Shown in pieces: positions 20,811 through 31,445 of a stretch of DNA of 64,000 bases (within the stretch, counting starts at the first letter, position 1; the number at the start of each line of letters is the position of its first letter). The stretch lies in contig JAUTXW010001353.1 of the NCBI GenBank assembly GCA_030620095.1, positions 124,001 to 188,000 of the forward strand, given 5' to 3'. Under the pieces are notes generated by a model. It did not search any database, was not told the DNA's origin, and saw nothing but the letters and a program-made list of their open reading frames with translations. Both the position numbers and the translations under genes were made by a program. This DNA comes from Kuschelorhynchus macadamiae (lineage: Eukaryota > Arthropoda > Insecta > Coleoptera > Curculionidae).

Positions 20811-21215
20811 GGATTCGAATAGAGAGAAATAAGTAAGTTTGGCAGAAGACACGTCCAGTTCTTTTGAAAGTGCTCGAATGGTAAAGTAGAAAGTTTTTTA
20901 GTTAAGGTGTCAATATCCTTAGATTATTTTAGGTTGTTATTTATATTCAAACACAGGAATTTAACCGACTCAACGTATTTAATATTACTGTTAAGTAGCT
21001 AAAGTGGTTGTAAAATCCCCTTATAAGATAAGGCCACCATTTTATCCACATTGAAGCAAAGCAGATTGGAATCGGACCAAGCCTTAACCATAACAAGGTC
21101 GTTGGAAATATTAGTAAAATCACTCCATGTTATGCTTGTGTCGTGAGCAAAGAGAGAGATTTTTCCATTAATTTTTAGGTTGGTGATATCATTAAAGTAT
21201 AACAAAAAATGTAAT
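20797..21215 (-). pseudogene. LINE A reverse transcriptase, palm block
   Basis: The minus-strand frame reads LHFLLYFNDITNLKINGKIS, then LFAHDTSITWS, a mutated FADDT catalytic box with the first Asp replaced by His. It continues NLLCFNVDKMVALSYKG, VKFLCLNINNNLK and, in another frame, SSAKLTYFSLFESYLIYG, where LINE B is inserted. The frame then resumes at 16662 with the YGLPFWG box. The loss of the catalytic Asp makes it inactive in any case. The palm start near 21215 appears to be the 5' truncation point. Confidence 0.75.
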
Positions 21216-22136
21216 CAATTTATAATCAGAATCAGAACCATTTGCCCTTACAAATTGTTGCCTATTCCCGAGATAAGGTTTAAACTAATTTCAAGAAATA
21301 CCCCATATCCCATAAAATCATATCACACCATCACAAATCTATTTTCCCATTTGAGATAATAAACTATTTAGCATTTTTAAAATAAATTGACAAAATGTAG
21401 TCAAAAGAAGGCAAGGAAACTTTTTGCTTAATGTCGGATTATGTTAAAAGCTAAAAATAATAGAAATTTAAATTTAGATTATATTGAGATTTAAATCTCT
21501 TCATGTCCGTGTCAAATTTCCCAAACCTGAAATAAATTTATTTAAATACATAACATGTCCTTTGTTTGATGAAGTTAAAACAAAAATATGCCATTTAATT
21601 TTCAGCTTAGAGTTCCGCTGCAGTTATGTAAATGCAAGGGCTCATTCGAAGAGTTCTTCAACATTTGTGCAGCTGAAATGAAAGCAGGTTTATTTTGCTG
21701 AATTTAAATAATGCCTGACGTAAGTGACTTGTGAAATGCAAAAGTGTTTCAATTCTATTGAAAACGATAACTTTGCTTCGCGTAGTTTTTAAACATATCA
21801 CGATATTGTCCTAAACTTTTTCCTGTAATATTAAATTTGTATTCATACCGCATTCTTTGCTTGTCACAAAATTTCGATTTAAAATAATATAAAGTGGCCA
21901 TTTGTATGTGAATTCCTCTGTTCGACTAGGTAATTTACAATTTTGTGGATTTTCCGAGTCTGTGTTTGAATTACAGACTTTTTAAATTTCGTTTTAAATT
22001 GGAGGAAAATGGAAATGAAAGTTAAATATTTTCAGTACGGTTCTTCTTGACTAGTTTATGCAAAGGGACAAATATTCTGGGTAAGTGTTTGAACGCAAAT
22101 ATCATGTACGGGATGTATAAATATATTAATTTTTGT
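21216..22136. other. No gene recognised
   Basis: AT-rich stretch. A 65-codon plus-strand frame at 21484-21681 has no motif I recognise and is probably chance. Confidence 0.4.
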
Positions 22137-22525
22137 TAATAACATATGAAAGAAAAAGGCCTCATTCTCGCGAGAATATGTATTGTGTTTACCGGTTTCG
22201 GGTGCTTACAATAATACTCCCCTTCTGCAGAACCACTGCAAGTATATAGCGCATTAAAAGATTATTCTAACCTACCAATCACATTATTTATATTTTGTAT
22301 GATTTTTTTTAAAGAGAATAATCTATGTAAGTAATAGATATATTTTATTTATTTTTATATTTTGAATAATAGCTATTAATTTTATTAGTAGGTTAGAACA
22401 ATCTTTTAATGAACTATATTCTGTTAGTGGTTCTGAAAAAGGGGAGCATTATTGTAAGCACCTGAAACCGGTAAACACAATACATATCTTGTGAGAATAA
22501 GGTATTTTTCTTTCATATGTTTTAA
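22137..22525. repeat. Foldback with hammerhead-like core in each arm
   Basis: The left arm at 22137-22285 and the right arm at 22372-22525 are reverse complements at roughly 85% by eye, with a central AT-rich spacer of about 85 bp. Each arm contains GTTTACCGGTTTC(G/A)GGTGCTTAC. Read outward, each gives a CTGxAxA-like box, an intervening segment and GAAACCGG (22191-22230 on the minus strand, 22432-22470 on the plus strand). This matches the style of PLE terminal repeats. No ORF is present. It may be two inverted PLE ends or a foldback transposon. Confidence 0.75.
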
Positions 22526-23760
22526 CAGTATGACTCACATCATGAGGGAATTTTCGGAAAACTATTAATTTTTGTAATTTTCCTTTATTATCAACTTGTG
22601 TAAAACAATATTTTTTTCTCTGTACCAATAGAACATTTTTCAAATGCTGTGTGCGTAATAACTCTTTGTCACTCTATATTTGTTACGGGGAACTTTCCCA
22701 AACTTTCTACTAAGCAGTATAATAAGATAATATGCACCTAAAGATGTCAATGTTTTATTTAAAGGGGGGCTATAATGTACAGGTTGTCCAGTATTCGAAG
22801 GTTTTACCGGGTACCGGTCGTTATTTGAAAAGATAGAGGCTTGTGGTTTTAGCGGTAATGTGCTACTTGTTGTAAAACGAAAGATGCGTTAATCAAAATT
22901 TTCACAATTTCGTTTCTGATACAGGGCGAAATTAAAAATATTGCATGAAGTCCCCTTCGCATTTCGCCTATCTTTCAGCTTATCTTAAAAGCAAAATCTG
23001 GGTCTTATAGACCTTTTTACATACAATTCAGTGGCACCGTGAGGTTTTTGTTAGGAGCTCTCACTATTTAGATGTAGCCGATATTTATTTTTTTAATGGG
23101 ACACACTGTATATTCGCAAACCACCTTTTTCGGTTTACTTTCGATATTAAGTCTAATATTTGCCTCTTAAATAAAAACAGTATATTTTTATTAGTAGGCC
23201 AAGACGGATATTATAATAAAAGAACATAGTCATGTCCTTAAAGTAACGTATTTATGGGATGTCCAGGAATGGATATATGATGAAATCCTTTTAGATTTTG
23301 TATTGTTCCGTCGGTTAAACCCCCTTTTTTTGTGTTTTTTTAGTCAATAATAAAAAAAATATATTCTTAGACCCCACCGGAATAAAATACTATATAAGAC
23401 GCTGTTTCCTGAAACAAATTATTGAGTAATATTGAGTTTTGTCAGAATAATTAACAATTTTTGACTTATCTGATTTATGTTTTTTAGTTTTTGTTAAAAT
23501 TTTATTATAAAACAGGACTTTTTCTTCATTATGAAAATCTAGATGAAGCTTCAGAAAAATATTACAACAGGTATAGCATTTTTCCAAACTATTTAAATTA
23601 GAATAAACAAATGTCTTGGCTTCTGTTGAAACAAATCCAACTAATTCTTGCAAGAAAATAAAAGATTCTGTCGAAATTTCTAACTAATAAGTTTAAAAAA
23701 CATTAACTATATAAATTCACTTAGTCCAGAACTTACATGCTAGTAACACGCAATGCGGTA
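22526..23760. repeat. Possible mariner-type terminal region, otherwise no gene
   Basis: Between 22780 and 23115 the phrases GTACAGGTTGTCCAGTATTCG and AATGGGACACACTGTATATT resemble terminal sequences common in insect mariner-like elements. The rest of the stretch shows no coding similarity; the minus-strand frame at 23390-23653 is not recognised. Confidence 0.3.
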
Positions 23761-23769
23761 TAGAGCTAA

Positions 23770-24290
23770 TTAATTGGTATCTGCAAATGCTAAACCCGGA
23801 AGATTATTTTGAAAAAGACGTTATGTGGTTTTTATTTTCCCCAAGAACCATCCCGTGTTTCCACGGGAACAGTAAGGCAGGTCTGGTTTTAGCAATTCGT
23901 TAGTTATACTCGGAAGCATAATCATGATATACTTCAAGGCTGCCTTACTATAAATAAATGCCGATACGTTCTGTAAAACGTGGTGACCAAAACAAAAGAT
24001 GATGCTCTCTTGACACGTATTAATAACTTTTATCTGAAACCCTTACAATGCTTGAATTGTAAGAACCTATCTACCAACTTTCCAGACCACTGGATTAGAA
24101 CAAACGGACTCGTAGCCACCTAGTTTACCCGATTTATCCGTTTTGGACTTTTTTGTGGGGATATTTTAAAAATAACATTTATGGCATGTAATACCAAGCA
24201 ATAGCAGATTTACGAAAGGCCTTCGAAAGGGCCTATAGAGAGTTACAGACGCGGCCTTTAATTATTTTAAATGTCCTGATGCGAATAGGA
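23770..24290 (+). pseudogene. Mariner-like DDE_3 transposase relic, third copy
   Basis: Decayed frames at 24050-24200 give IVRTYLPTFQ, then DHWIRTNGLVAT and PDLSVLDFFVGIF, in the same order as the catalytic end seen at 2795-2900 and 39880-39990 (W-IGRxG, then SPDLTxLDxFLWGYLK). Several base losses separate the pieces. An open stretch upstream (MLNPEDYFEKDVMWFLF at about 23790) may belong to the middle of the protein, but its match is weak. The third catalytic Asp (in PDLS) is present. It is clearly dead, and the subfamily differs from the other two relics. Confidence 0.6.
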
Positions 24291-24900
24291 ACTATGTATG
24301 AAACATATCTAAAATGATGGTTGCCTATATTTTCATTTTTATTCTGATGTTTAATTTTCTGGTTACTTACAACCAGGTCTCATGTGTTTAATTTCATTGA
24401 GTAACTCTTGTTCTTCGGGATCATTGGAAATCATACAAATTTAAATTAAATTTTGGCACCAAAATTGCGCGCATGGCAACGTGTCGCCAATGGGTTTCCT
24501 AGTGTTCATCTAAGGTTGTAGTCAAGTGTCGCTCAATCACTCCGTTGGGACTGTTCCGAAACCACCACCAAGCACCAGTCGGCATATAAACGTTCTGTAT
24601 ACCGGAATAAAATAACCTTTTTTTATTGGCTGCAAGATTACACCTACCGCTCCCGGCTCCCCCCTCTAAGTTGTGTAATGAAATTGCCCAAGTTTTAATG
24701 AACAAATAAGAACTCGATTTTTTAACTACTTTGGTTTTAAACTGAATGTATCTATGTGTCAATTATCCTGAAAGCTATTCTTTTTTGGGAAAGCTATTCT
24801 GTATTTTTCACTAAATTTTTGGTGTAAGCACCCGCAGCACAAAGGGTAGAGCGACTGGTTTGCTTTACATAGTTCCACCCCCTTGGACAATTTGCTGCAA
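24291..24900. other. No gene recognised; one unexplained ORF
   Basis: A minus-strand 87-codon frame at 24499-24762 (with GAWWWFRNSPNGVIERH) has unusually even amino-acid content for this AT-rich DNA but matched no family I can name. The GC content is slightly raised here. Confidence 0.3.
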
Positions 24901-25550
24901 GATATGAAGTCAATTGAATAAGATTGTTTAGACATTTTATTTGGCCGCCATTTTGTTTAGCTGTCTTGAATTCGTACCACAATTTTATTAGTTTATATCA
25001 TATTTAATGAATGCCCAAAATTTAAAATTATTCTAATAAGCAGTTTTTCAGATTAATTTTTTTTAAATAATTTACTAGGCTGCCATTTTGTATTGCTGTT
25101 TTGTATTCATACCAAAATCTTACAGGTTGCTTCCTATGTAACACTTGTGTTTTTTGTGCAAAATTTGAGGTAAATTGGATAATTTGTTTTTTAGTAATAC
25201 AAATATTTTCTTATTCGTGGATTAGGTGAAGGCTCAAAAAACATACTGATTAATCCTTGTGCGACGTTTCGTATCTTTCTTGATACTTTTTCAAGCATTG
25301 AATTGTTAGTGTCGTTTTAAGTAACATTTTTTTAATATTTCACTAGACCGCCATTTTATCCCGCCATATCGGATTTTTATCAAAATATTACTAGGTCATG
25401 TCCACATAATTCTTAATTTTAGAACAAAATTTGAAGACACTCTGGTAGGTAGTTCTTAGCTACTGACAGACCAACCAATGGAATTCAGAAAACATATGTT
25501 TTGGCATCTAGGGGCGCTAAAACGTAAAGATATGTAAAACCTGGAATTTT
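24900..25550 (+). repeat. Three-unit (A-B-C) repeat array, copy 3
   Basis: The A unit starts near 24950, B near 25080 and C near 25348. C carries the tail GGAATTCAGAAAACATATG, then GGCATCTAGGGGCGCTAAAAC. About 130 bp of foreign sequence (25200-25330) containing a hammerhead-like motif lies between the B and C units. Confidence 0.75.
25263..25295 (-). other. Hammerhead-like core, degenerate
   Basis: Minus strand: CTTGAAAAA, GTATC, loop AAGAAA, GATAC, then GAAACGTCG. A perfect 5-bp stem is placed between a TGAAxA box and GAAAC, the same architecture as 4335-4367. It lies inside the inserted segment of repeat array 3. Confidence 0.35.
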
Positions 25551-25559
25551 GTTCATGAT

Positions 25560-26000
25560 CACACACATTTCATTTGGCCGCTATTTTCTTCCACCTTCTT
25601 GAATTTGTGCCACAGTTTTACCAGTTCATGTCTATACCCCAATAAATTCTTGCATAAAATTTTAAATCAATCTATTAAGTAGGTTTGGGCTCATTTTTTA
25701 AAATAATTTATTAAGCTGCCATTTTGTTTGGCATCTTGGATTCATACCATAATTTTACTAATTAATTACTACATTCTAATTGAAATTTTGCACAAAATTT
25801 GAGGTAATTCGGATAGGGAGCCTTTAGTAATAATGTTTTTAACATTTGACTAGGCCACCATTTGGATTCGCCTTATTGGATTTTTACGGAATTAAGAAAA
25901 CATGTTTTACGGCATCTAGTTACTCCAAAACGTAGAGATCTGAAAAATCTCGGAAGGCGATTTTTTTACGATTACAATAATTCCCGTTTACGAGGGGAGT
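25560..26000 (+). repeat. Three-unit (A-B-C) repeat array, copy 4, with tail
   Basis: Units begin near 25578, 25714 and 25852 (spacing 136 and 138 bp). The tail is the most complete: GGAATTAAGAAAACATG, CATCTAG, ACGTAGAGATCTGAAAAAT, TTTTTTTACGATTAC and CCCGTTTACGAGGGGAG, ending at about 26000. The GACA run seen in other copies is missing here. Confidence 0.75.
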
Positions 26001-26848
26001 ATATATATTAAGTTTTTTTTCTATTTTCCGAACATCAGTGGTTTTTCTGATCGTCAAATATAAAATCTTAATAAAGAGTCTAAATACTTTTATATAAACC
26101 TTTTTTTTTTGTATTTCTTCAAATACCATTAAAACTGAATGCCAAATTATAAAGAAAAACTCTGAGAGGTCCCAAAATTAAATATTTTTAATTTTAGCCT
26201 GTATATCAGAGACGAAGACGACTATGCTTATGGCAACTTGCGTCTTCTAGCAGAGTTCCGTTAAAACCACAACCGAATATATTTCCAAATAACAGAGAAT
26301 CGTCCAGACTTATATAGAATCAATATCAGTTGGTTGCACAATTCTAGCCAGTTTTAATAATTTCGGACATTTTGCGATTTAATGCAAAATGCAATGACAT
26401 GGATACTTTCTTCCCAGAGGTATTCCTGTCGATATCTTTACTCTTATATTTAGACAACATAAATTATATTTTCTGTGAGCCACTGCATATAATATCCTGA
26501 GTTCAGTCGGTATAAGCTCGAATATCTTTTTATCGTTAGTGCAATTTCTGGACAGTCGTAAATTCAAAGCTGACCTCTAAAGAATTTTTTGAGTGAAATA
26601 TTATTTGCAACGTAAAGACTAAATTACTTAGCTTCACTTAAAGTAATGAAGAATTTTATGTTCTCTATACTGCCTTAGAGGTTTATATAATATCCTGTAA
26701 AAACCATGTTTTTATTGGCTTAAGGAATATGATTTAAATTTGATTAAACACGAATACAATGTGATTTTGTTCCCACTTCATTTTAATTGAGTTAGCCGAT
26801 GGATGGAAATCCATTATATACTAAATAAAACTGAAATAAACTTAATTT
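26001..26848. other. No gene seen
   Basis: AT-rich sequence with only short chance frames on the minus strand (25920-26129 and 26379-26567), neither recognised. Confidence 0.4.
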
Positions 26849-26964
26849 CTACTATATTACATTAAACCATGATAATGGTGTCTTTTTCGAATGTAATTTA
26901 CCATTCCATCCGAAGAAGACACTGTTTGTCGAAACAATTGTCAAGGTCTAATGTAATATAGTGA
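26849..26964 (+). repeat. Hairpin with hammerhead-like core in its loop
   Basis: ACTATATTACATTAAACC at 26851-26868 pairs with GGTCTAATGTAATATAGT at 26945-26962, an 18-bp stem with one mismatch. Inside the loop is CCGAAGA, then AGACACTGTTTGTC and GAAAC at 26909-26935. An inner pairing GTGTCTTTTTCG/CGAAGAAGACAC is also possible. CCGAAGA differs from the hammerhead CTGAxGA box at one base. Similar sequences are usual at PLE ends. Confidence 0.5.
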
Positions 26965-27292
26965 AAATTAAAGTTTTAGACCATTTTATTTTGTTTTCCG
27001 GCGAAAAGACGCAGATATTGCCCATGTTAGGAGAGTAAGGAGGCGGCTTTGTGCCGAAAAATTTGTAAAATTTGCTAAAACTATTTACTTAAAAACGTTA
27101 AACAGCAACAAAATTATGTTTAAACAGTTGGTCCTAACCAAATCATATAAAGAAATTATTGAAAAGTTGACATAAACCGACTAAACTTCGCAAAGACAGT
27201 TCATCAGGCAGTCCATCGACTAAACTGACTGACTGAAAGTTAAAAATCCGTAAAAACAGTAGTTCCAGAATGTCATAATTAATCATGTATCA

Positions 27293-27500
27293 ATTAAGAA
27301 ATCATGGCTCTTGGGATTAGACCGTGTCAAAATCACTTTCCGACATTTCGCCTTCGATTGCACGAAGCATCTTCAGGGGATCTTTACTTCACGAGATCGG
27401 AGCACTGAAAGCACTCGGAAGACCCAGGCCGTCTATTTATAGCCGACCTGTGTTTATCGAAGCGTGACTCGGTAAACTAAAGCCCGTATCTCTATTAAAG
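27293..27500 (-). repeat. PLE terminal repeat (pLTR), 3' copy
   Basis: It shares long runs with 29345-29586: AATCATGG, TAGACCGTGTCAAAAT, CTTTACTTCA, GACCCAGGCC, CTATTTATAG, ATCGAAGCGTGACTC and AAGCCCGTATCTCTATTAAA. It includes the last codons of the GIY-YIG ORF and a hammerhead-like core. Confidence 0.85.
27342..27378 (-). other. Hammerhead ribozyme-like core in the PLE 3' pLTR
   Basis: Minus strand: CCTGAAGA, then stem GCTTCG, loop TGCAAT, CGAAGGC, then GAAATGTC. CTGAAGA fits the CTGANGA box exactly, GAAA follows, and the stem II arms pair over 5-6 bp with one bulge. Hammerhead motifs are known from PLE terminal repeats. Flanking stems I and III were not resolved. Confidence 0.55.
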
Positions 27501-29427
27501 TGGTTGGGATGCTTATAAATTTCAATAGATTCTCTAATTTTCCGCTTATAGAATCCCGAAACCGATGCAAAAACTTTTGTTTCTTTTATATTTATGAAAT
27601 GTTCAGTAGAATGTTGGTGTTTAGATTCAGCAAATTGTACAATTTGTTTCTTTCTGATACATCGTTCATGTTCCTTAAGCCTAGTCGATATGGATCGTCC
27701 AGCTTCTCCTATATAGACATTACCACATGAGCAAGGAATTGCAAATACGCCTTCTGTTTGGAATCTTTGGCGATCGCAAACATTGTCCAATTTTTTTTGT
27801 GTGTGTTGAAGATTGTACGTATTTTGGACCGGCGAAGTAACCTTGCAATCGTGTCTGTGGTTCCGTGTATAAATGGAAGAACTAGACTTTCTATCGGTAA
27901 CTCTTTATTAGAAACATTTCGTAGAGTAGGATCATTATATTTTCTAACTGATCGTCTAATGTCCTCAGTGCAATATCCATTCCGTCTTAAAACTTGAGTC
28001 TCTGTTTCCGATTGTAAAAAATTTTGGTCACAAATCGCGAGGGCTCTGTAAACCCTGAATTAATAACTGATTGCATTTGTGCTGGATGATGATGGGAATT
28101 TACATTTAAGTACTTGTTTGTATGAGTTGGTTTTCTATATATAGAGTGTCCTACAGAACCATTGCCTTTTTTTTGTACAAGAACATCTAGAAAGCTAATC
28201 GTGCCTTCTGATTCAATTTCCATTGTAAATTTTTATATTAGCATGCTGTTGATTCAGAGGATCAAGAATCCCAGGGAGGTTTTCCGGACCGTGTGGCCAT
28301 ATTACAAAAGTGTCGTCTACATATCCGAACCATGATTTTGGTTTTAATGGAGACGACTCTAAGGATTCCTCCTCAAAAGCTTCTATGAAGATATTGGTTA
28401 CCACTGGTGACAGCGGAGATCCCATGGCTGCTCCTGAGGTTTGCTCATAGAAAGTTCCTTGAGAGACAAAATATGTTGATTTAAAACATACTTCAATTAG
28501 ATCTAAAACTGAGTCGTCAATTTTATTATGGTGAAATAAGTTTGATATTATGGAAATTGAATCATTTGTAGGCACATTCGTATATATCGATTCTACATCG
28601 AAACCGACTAAGATATCCTTGGGATCTAATTGGATTGATTTTAGCTTTTCGACAAAATGTTTCATACCTTATTGCGTCAGCTTCTTCTGCTGGAAGTCTT
28701 CTAAATGTCGCTTCAACGGATGACACTATGTCTTCTATGGATATGTTCTTTGGCGTAATGGCGAAGTTTTGACCTTTAGAGAGGACGGATTGTTCTGCTT
28801 CAGCAAGGATTTTGGAAGATAAATTTATAACGGTGTCCTGTGGCGGTTTTATTGGTCTTTGGCTGTCCAGCAGTCCTTCAAACTTTTTCTATTGCTTAAT
28901 GGTAACTGATTGATGTATCCTTTTTGCTTGCGCATTGATAATGTCATCGAGAGGTCTAAATATTTAAAACTCAAATATAAAAGTTAATTTTAAATGAATA
29001 TTTATTAACTTGCGAGCGAGTTTATATCCAAATCACGTCGAGCAGCTTTTATCATTTCCCTTACCAATGCCATACTGGCTCGTTTGTAAATGTTCTTCAC
29101 ACTTTTTGATGTTGATTTTGGCCATACTGGCTCGTTTGTAAATGTTCTTCACACTTTTTGATGTTGTTTCATCTGTAGAGATTTTGGTACTACGTCTTCA
29201 TCTCGGCTTCTAAGGAGAAAGCCTAGTTGGCAAAGCAGCTTCTTCCGGTTGTTCCTGAGATCGCCAGAAGTTTTGGCATCCTTCTTAATTTCCTCCCAAT
29301 AGAGGTTATCTAAGATAGAACGAAAGCTTTCACGGCTGTGGTCAGTTAAGAAATCATGGTTCTTGAGATTAGACCGTGTCAAAATGGAATCACTTTTCGA
29401 CCTTTCGCCTTCAATTGCACGAGGCAA
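27437..29427 (-). pseudogene. PLE protein: reverse transcriptase plus GIY-YIG endonuclease
   Basis: The N-terminal frame (29427-29149) has LDNLYWEEIKKDAKTSGDLR and KLLCQLGFLLRSRDEDVVPK, typical of PLE leaders. Frames at 28960-28670 include GQNFAITPKNI and AEEADA. The RT (28665-28213) has LVGFDVESIYTNVPTNDSI, SGAAMGSPLSPVVTNIF and the catalytic WFGYVDDTFVIW. The region around 28220-27990 continues ESEGTISFLDVLVQKKGNGS with the IYRKPTHTNKYL motif. The C-terminal frame (27790-27437) is the endonuclease: IPCSCGNVYIGEAGRS, then STRLKEHERCIRK and FINIKETKVFASV. The catalytic YVDD and the GIY-YIG-like core are preserved, but at least four frame breaks disable the whole protein. Part of the thumb region may be eroded. 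Confidence 0.85.
29069..29166. repeat. Tandem duplication of 46 bp (period 52)
   Basis: 29069-29114 and 29121-29166 are identical by eye, from GCCATACTGGCTCG to TTTGATGTTG. It lies in the N-terminal part of the PLE gene and shifts its frame (52 is not divisible by 3). Identity suggests a recent event. Confidence 0.9.
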
Positions 29428-29586
29428 CTTCAGGGATCTTTACTTCAAGAGATCAGAATACCGAATGAGCTCGGAGAGACCCAGGCCGGCTATTTATAGT
29501 CGACCTGTTTTTATCGAAGCGTGACTCAGTATAACGATCGGTTTCCACGTATGATTTAGACTGAAGCCCGTATCTCTATTAAAAAA
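29345..29586 (-). repeat. PLE terminal repeat (pLTR), 5' copy
   Basis: This is the homologue of 27293-27500, with small insertions. On the minus strand it encodes FNRDTGFSL and, after a short insertion, SHASIKTGRL, the tail of the GIY-YIG protein. So the upstream repeat still carries the end of another copy's coding region, the usual sign of tandem PLE arrangement. A degenerate hammerhead-like core lies at 29399-29434 (CTGAAGT box, GAAA). Confidence 0.8.
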
Positions 29587-29824
29587 TTCTATAGCGGCTA
29601 CAAAACTATATGGCTGCTGTCTAATAAAATAATAATATGTATAATAATGAATGACAAATGTTAAAACGACAAAAATGCATAATGACATATGACAGTGTGA
29701 TATTTTACTACTGGAACTTTAGGGTAAAATATACTCTATTCATTTACTTGGTGGATGGTCATAGTTTGTTTGTCATAATGAAGTCCATATAAAAATAATA
29801 AAATCGTTTTAAAGAAAATCTACC

Positions 29825-30080
29825 TGAATATTTCCAATTGCGCAGGCGCGAGATGAGAAATGACATTTACATACTTGATGAATGATTTGGTTTTGGCAAT
29901 GCTAGAAGAAATGTCAACAAAGAATTTTTTTTAAAAACAAAATCTTTTTTTTCTCGTCTTTATTAGGACATGGAATACTTGTTAAATTTGCAAAGCCTGC
30001 TATCCAATGAATATTAATTTAAACTTTTGTACATTTATTCTTTAGGTCTATTCTAAATTGCGTTTAATTTATTGACTCAA
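29825..30080 (+). repeat. Diverged direct repeat, copy 1
   Basis: It matches 30956-31445 in two blocks: GAATATTTCCAA through GAAATGTCAACAAAG, and AAAGCCTGCTATCCA through TTAATTTATTGACT. The second copy carries an extra TA microsatellite between the blocks. The type of element is unknown. Confidence 0.7.
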
Positions 30081-30619
30081 TAGGAATAATATTAATCCTG
30101 TTAGCTACCATCGTTTAATAGATGTCAACACAAAAAGTTAGAATTTATTTTATCAATTTTTTATGAAAGAAAAAAAGACGAACTTACTAAAAAAAGTTCA
30201 TACACACCTTTTCATATGAAAACAAGTTTTTAGTCATACTAAACAGATTTATTTTTGTTTTAGTAACACATAAGAAAGTAGAGAAAACGAGGCTAAACAA
30301 CGCATAGTAAATACCAATCTGTTGCATTTTTAAATTTAGGTCTCTTTTAAAATAACATGTCGGATATTATTAACAGCTGCCCCTTTAAAAATTGTATTTA
30401 AATAGATCTATCTATACATTTTTGTTATCTTTCTTAAAAAAAAAGAAAAAGACATGAATTTGGTTACAAACCACCCTGTAGAATATTGAGGAACTACGCT
30501 AGTCCCAATCCTGCAGTCATTAACATAAAATAGAACTATGCCAAACCATTATAGTTAAACACTACTAATACATACATGCAAATTAAAAGTCCCTATCTAA
30601 AAATTTATTTATATTTTAA

Positions 30620-30810
30620 TAAGCCCTACTGATCAATTTTTTTCTAATTCTGCTCTTAAACTGCGAAGCTAGTAAATCTCTAAGATTCTGCGGTACCTTA
30701 CTGTAAAACTACGGCTCATAGTAATTGACAGATATAAATGTCTTTTGTAATCTGGACTGATGTCGTTTCCTAGTCTGGTCGGATAGTCATGGCAATATCT
30801 GTTCAAATTA
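30620..30810 (-). pseudogene. LINE RT C-terminal fragment, small
   Basis: The minus strand gives HDYPTRLGNDIS upstream and, in one consistent frame, FYSKVPQNLRDLLASQ, then FKSRIRKKLISRAY and a stop. A Y-TR box followed by a (Y/S)K(V/L)P box and a basic FKxxL helix is the usual end of jockey/CR1-type reverse transcriptases. It is short and flanked by AT-rich DNA. The family is uncertain. Confidence 0.45.
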
Positions 30811-30955
30811 ATTAAAGTATTCTTATATATAATATTTGGTGTTTCTCGCTTTTTTAAGAAGAAAAATTGTTTTTAAAAAGAGCGTTGCTCCGACGAGAAA
30901 AATAAGTCATGACAAATAACATATAAATAACGTTCGAAAAATAAAAACACACCAG

Positions 30956-31115
30956 GGAATATTTCCAACTGAGCAGACGCGAGAACAGAAATGACATTTA
31001 CATACTTGATGAATGATTTGGAACTGACGATGCTAGAAGAAATGTCAACAAAGGATTTTTTTCAATTCCATGTTATTTAAAAACAAAATCTTTTTTTTGT
31101 GGTTTTTTATTCTTA

Positions 31116-31173
<58 letters not shown>

Positions 31174-31445
31174 TAGTGAATTTGTTTTATACATCAAAAT
31201 GTTTTGTCAAGAGATTAACATTTTACACACAGATCAGAAATTGAATATTCGAAATAAAAGATGAGACGTATTTGAACATCATATATTTCAGTTTTTTAAA
31301 TATATGTTGGATCCAAAGAAGAAATGGAGGAATACTTTTACTATACTTTAAATTTTAAAAGCCTGCTATCCAGTCAATATTAATTTAAACTTTTGTACGT
31401 TCATCCTTTAAGTCTATTCTAATTTGTGTTTAATTTATTGACTTG
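30956..31445 (+). repeat. Diverged direct repeat, copy 2
   Basis: Homologue of 29825-30080. It is expanded by about 230 bp around a (TA)n run at 31122-31170. Confidence 0.7.
31122..31170. repeat. (TA)n microsatellite
   Basis: A TA dinucleotide run of about 48 bp, inserted in or expanded from the second direct repeat copy. Confidence 0.95.

Larger units (their letters stand above)
15687..21215 (-). mobile_element. Older LINE (A), split by LINE B
   Basis: The 3' end carries a (TTTG)n tail on the minus strand at 15687-15704. The body is in two blocks, 15687-16662 and 20797-21215, which join into one reading direction once LINE B (16663-20796) is removed. The 5' part, upstream of the RT palm, is missing, as is common for 5'-truncated LINEs. 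The class is jockey/CR1-like by the form of its RT C-terminus. Confidence 0.8.
27293..29590 (-). mobile_element. Penelope-like element with terminal direct repeats
   Basis: A minus-strand element of about 2.3 kb bounded by two copies of one terminal repeat (27293-27500 and 29345-29586). The coding order between them is N-terminal domain, reverse transcriptase, then GIY-YIG endonuclease, the standard PLE layout. Frameshifts and stops inactivate it. PLEs prime reverse transcription at nicked DNA made by their endonuclease. Confidence 0.88.

Noticed and set aside
24499..24762. Host gene exon on the minus strand
   Set aside because: Composition is suggestive, but there is no recognisable domain, no clear splice partners and no neighbouring exon.
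27500..27997. Plus-strand ORFs of 76 and 79 codons
   Set aside because: They are antisense to the PLE endonuclease and RT C-terminal region, which carry clear motifs on the minus strand.
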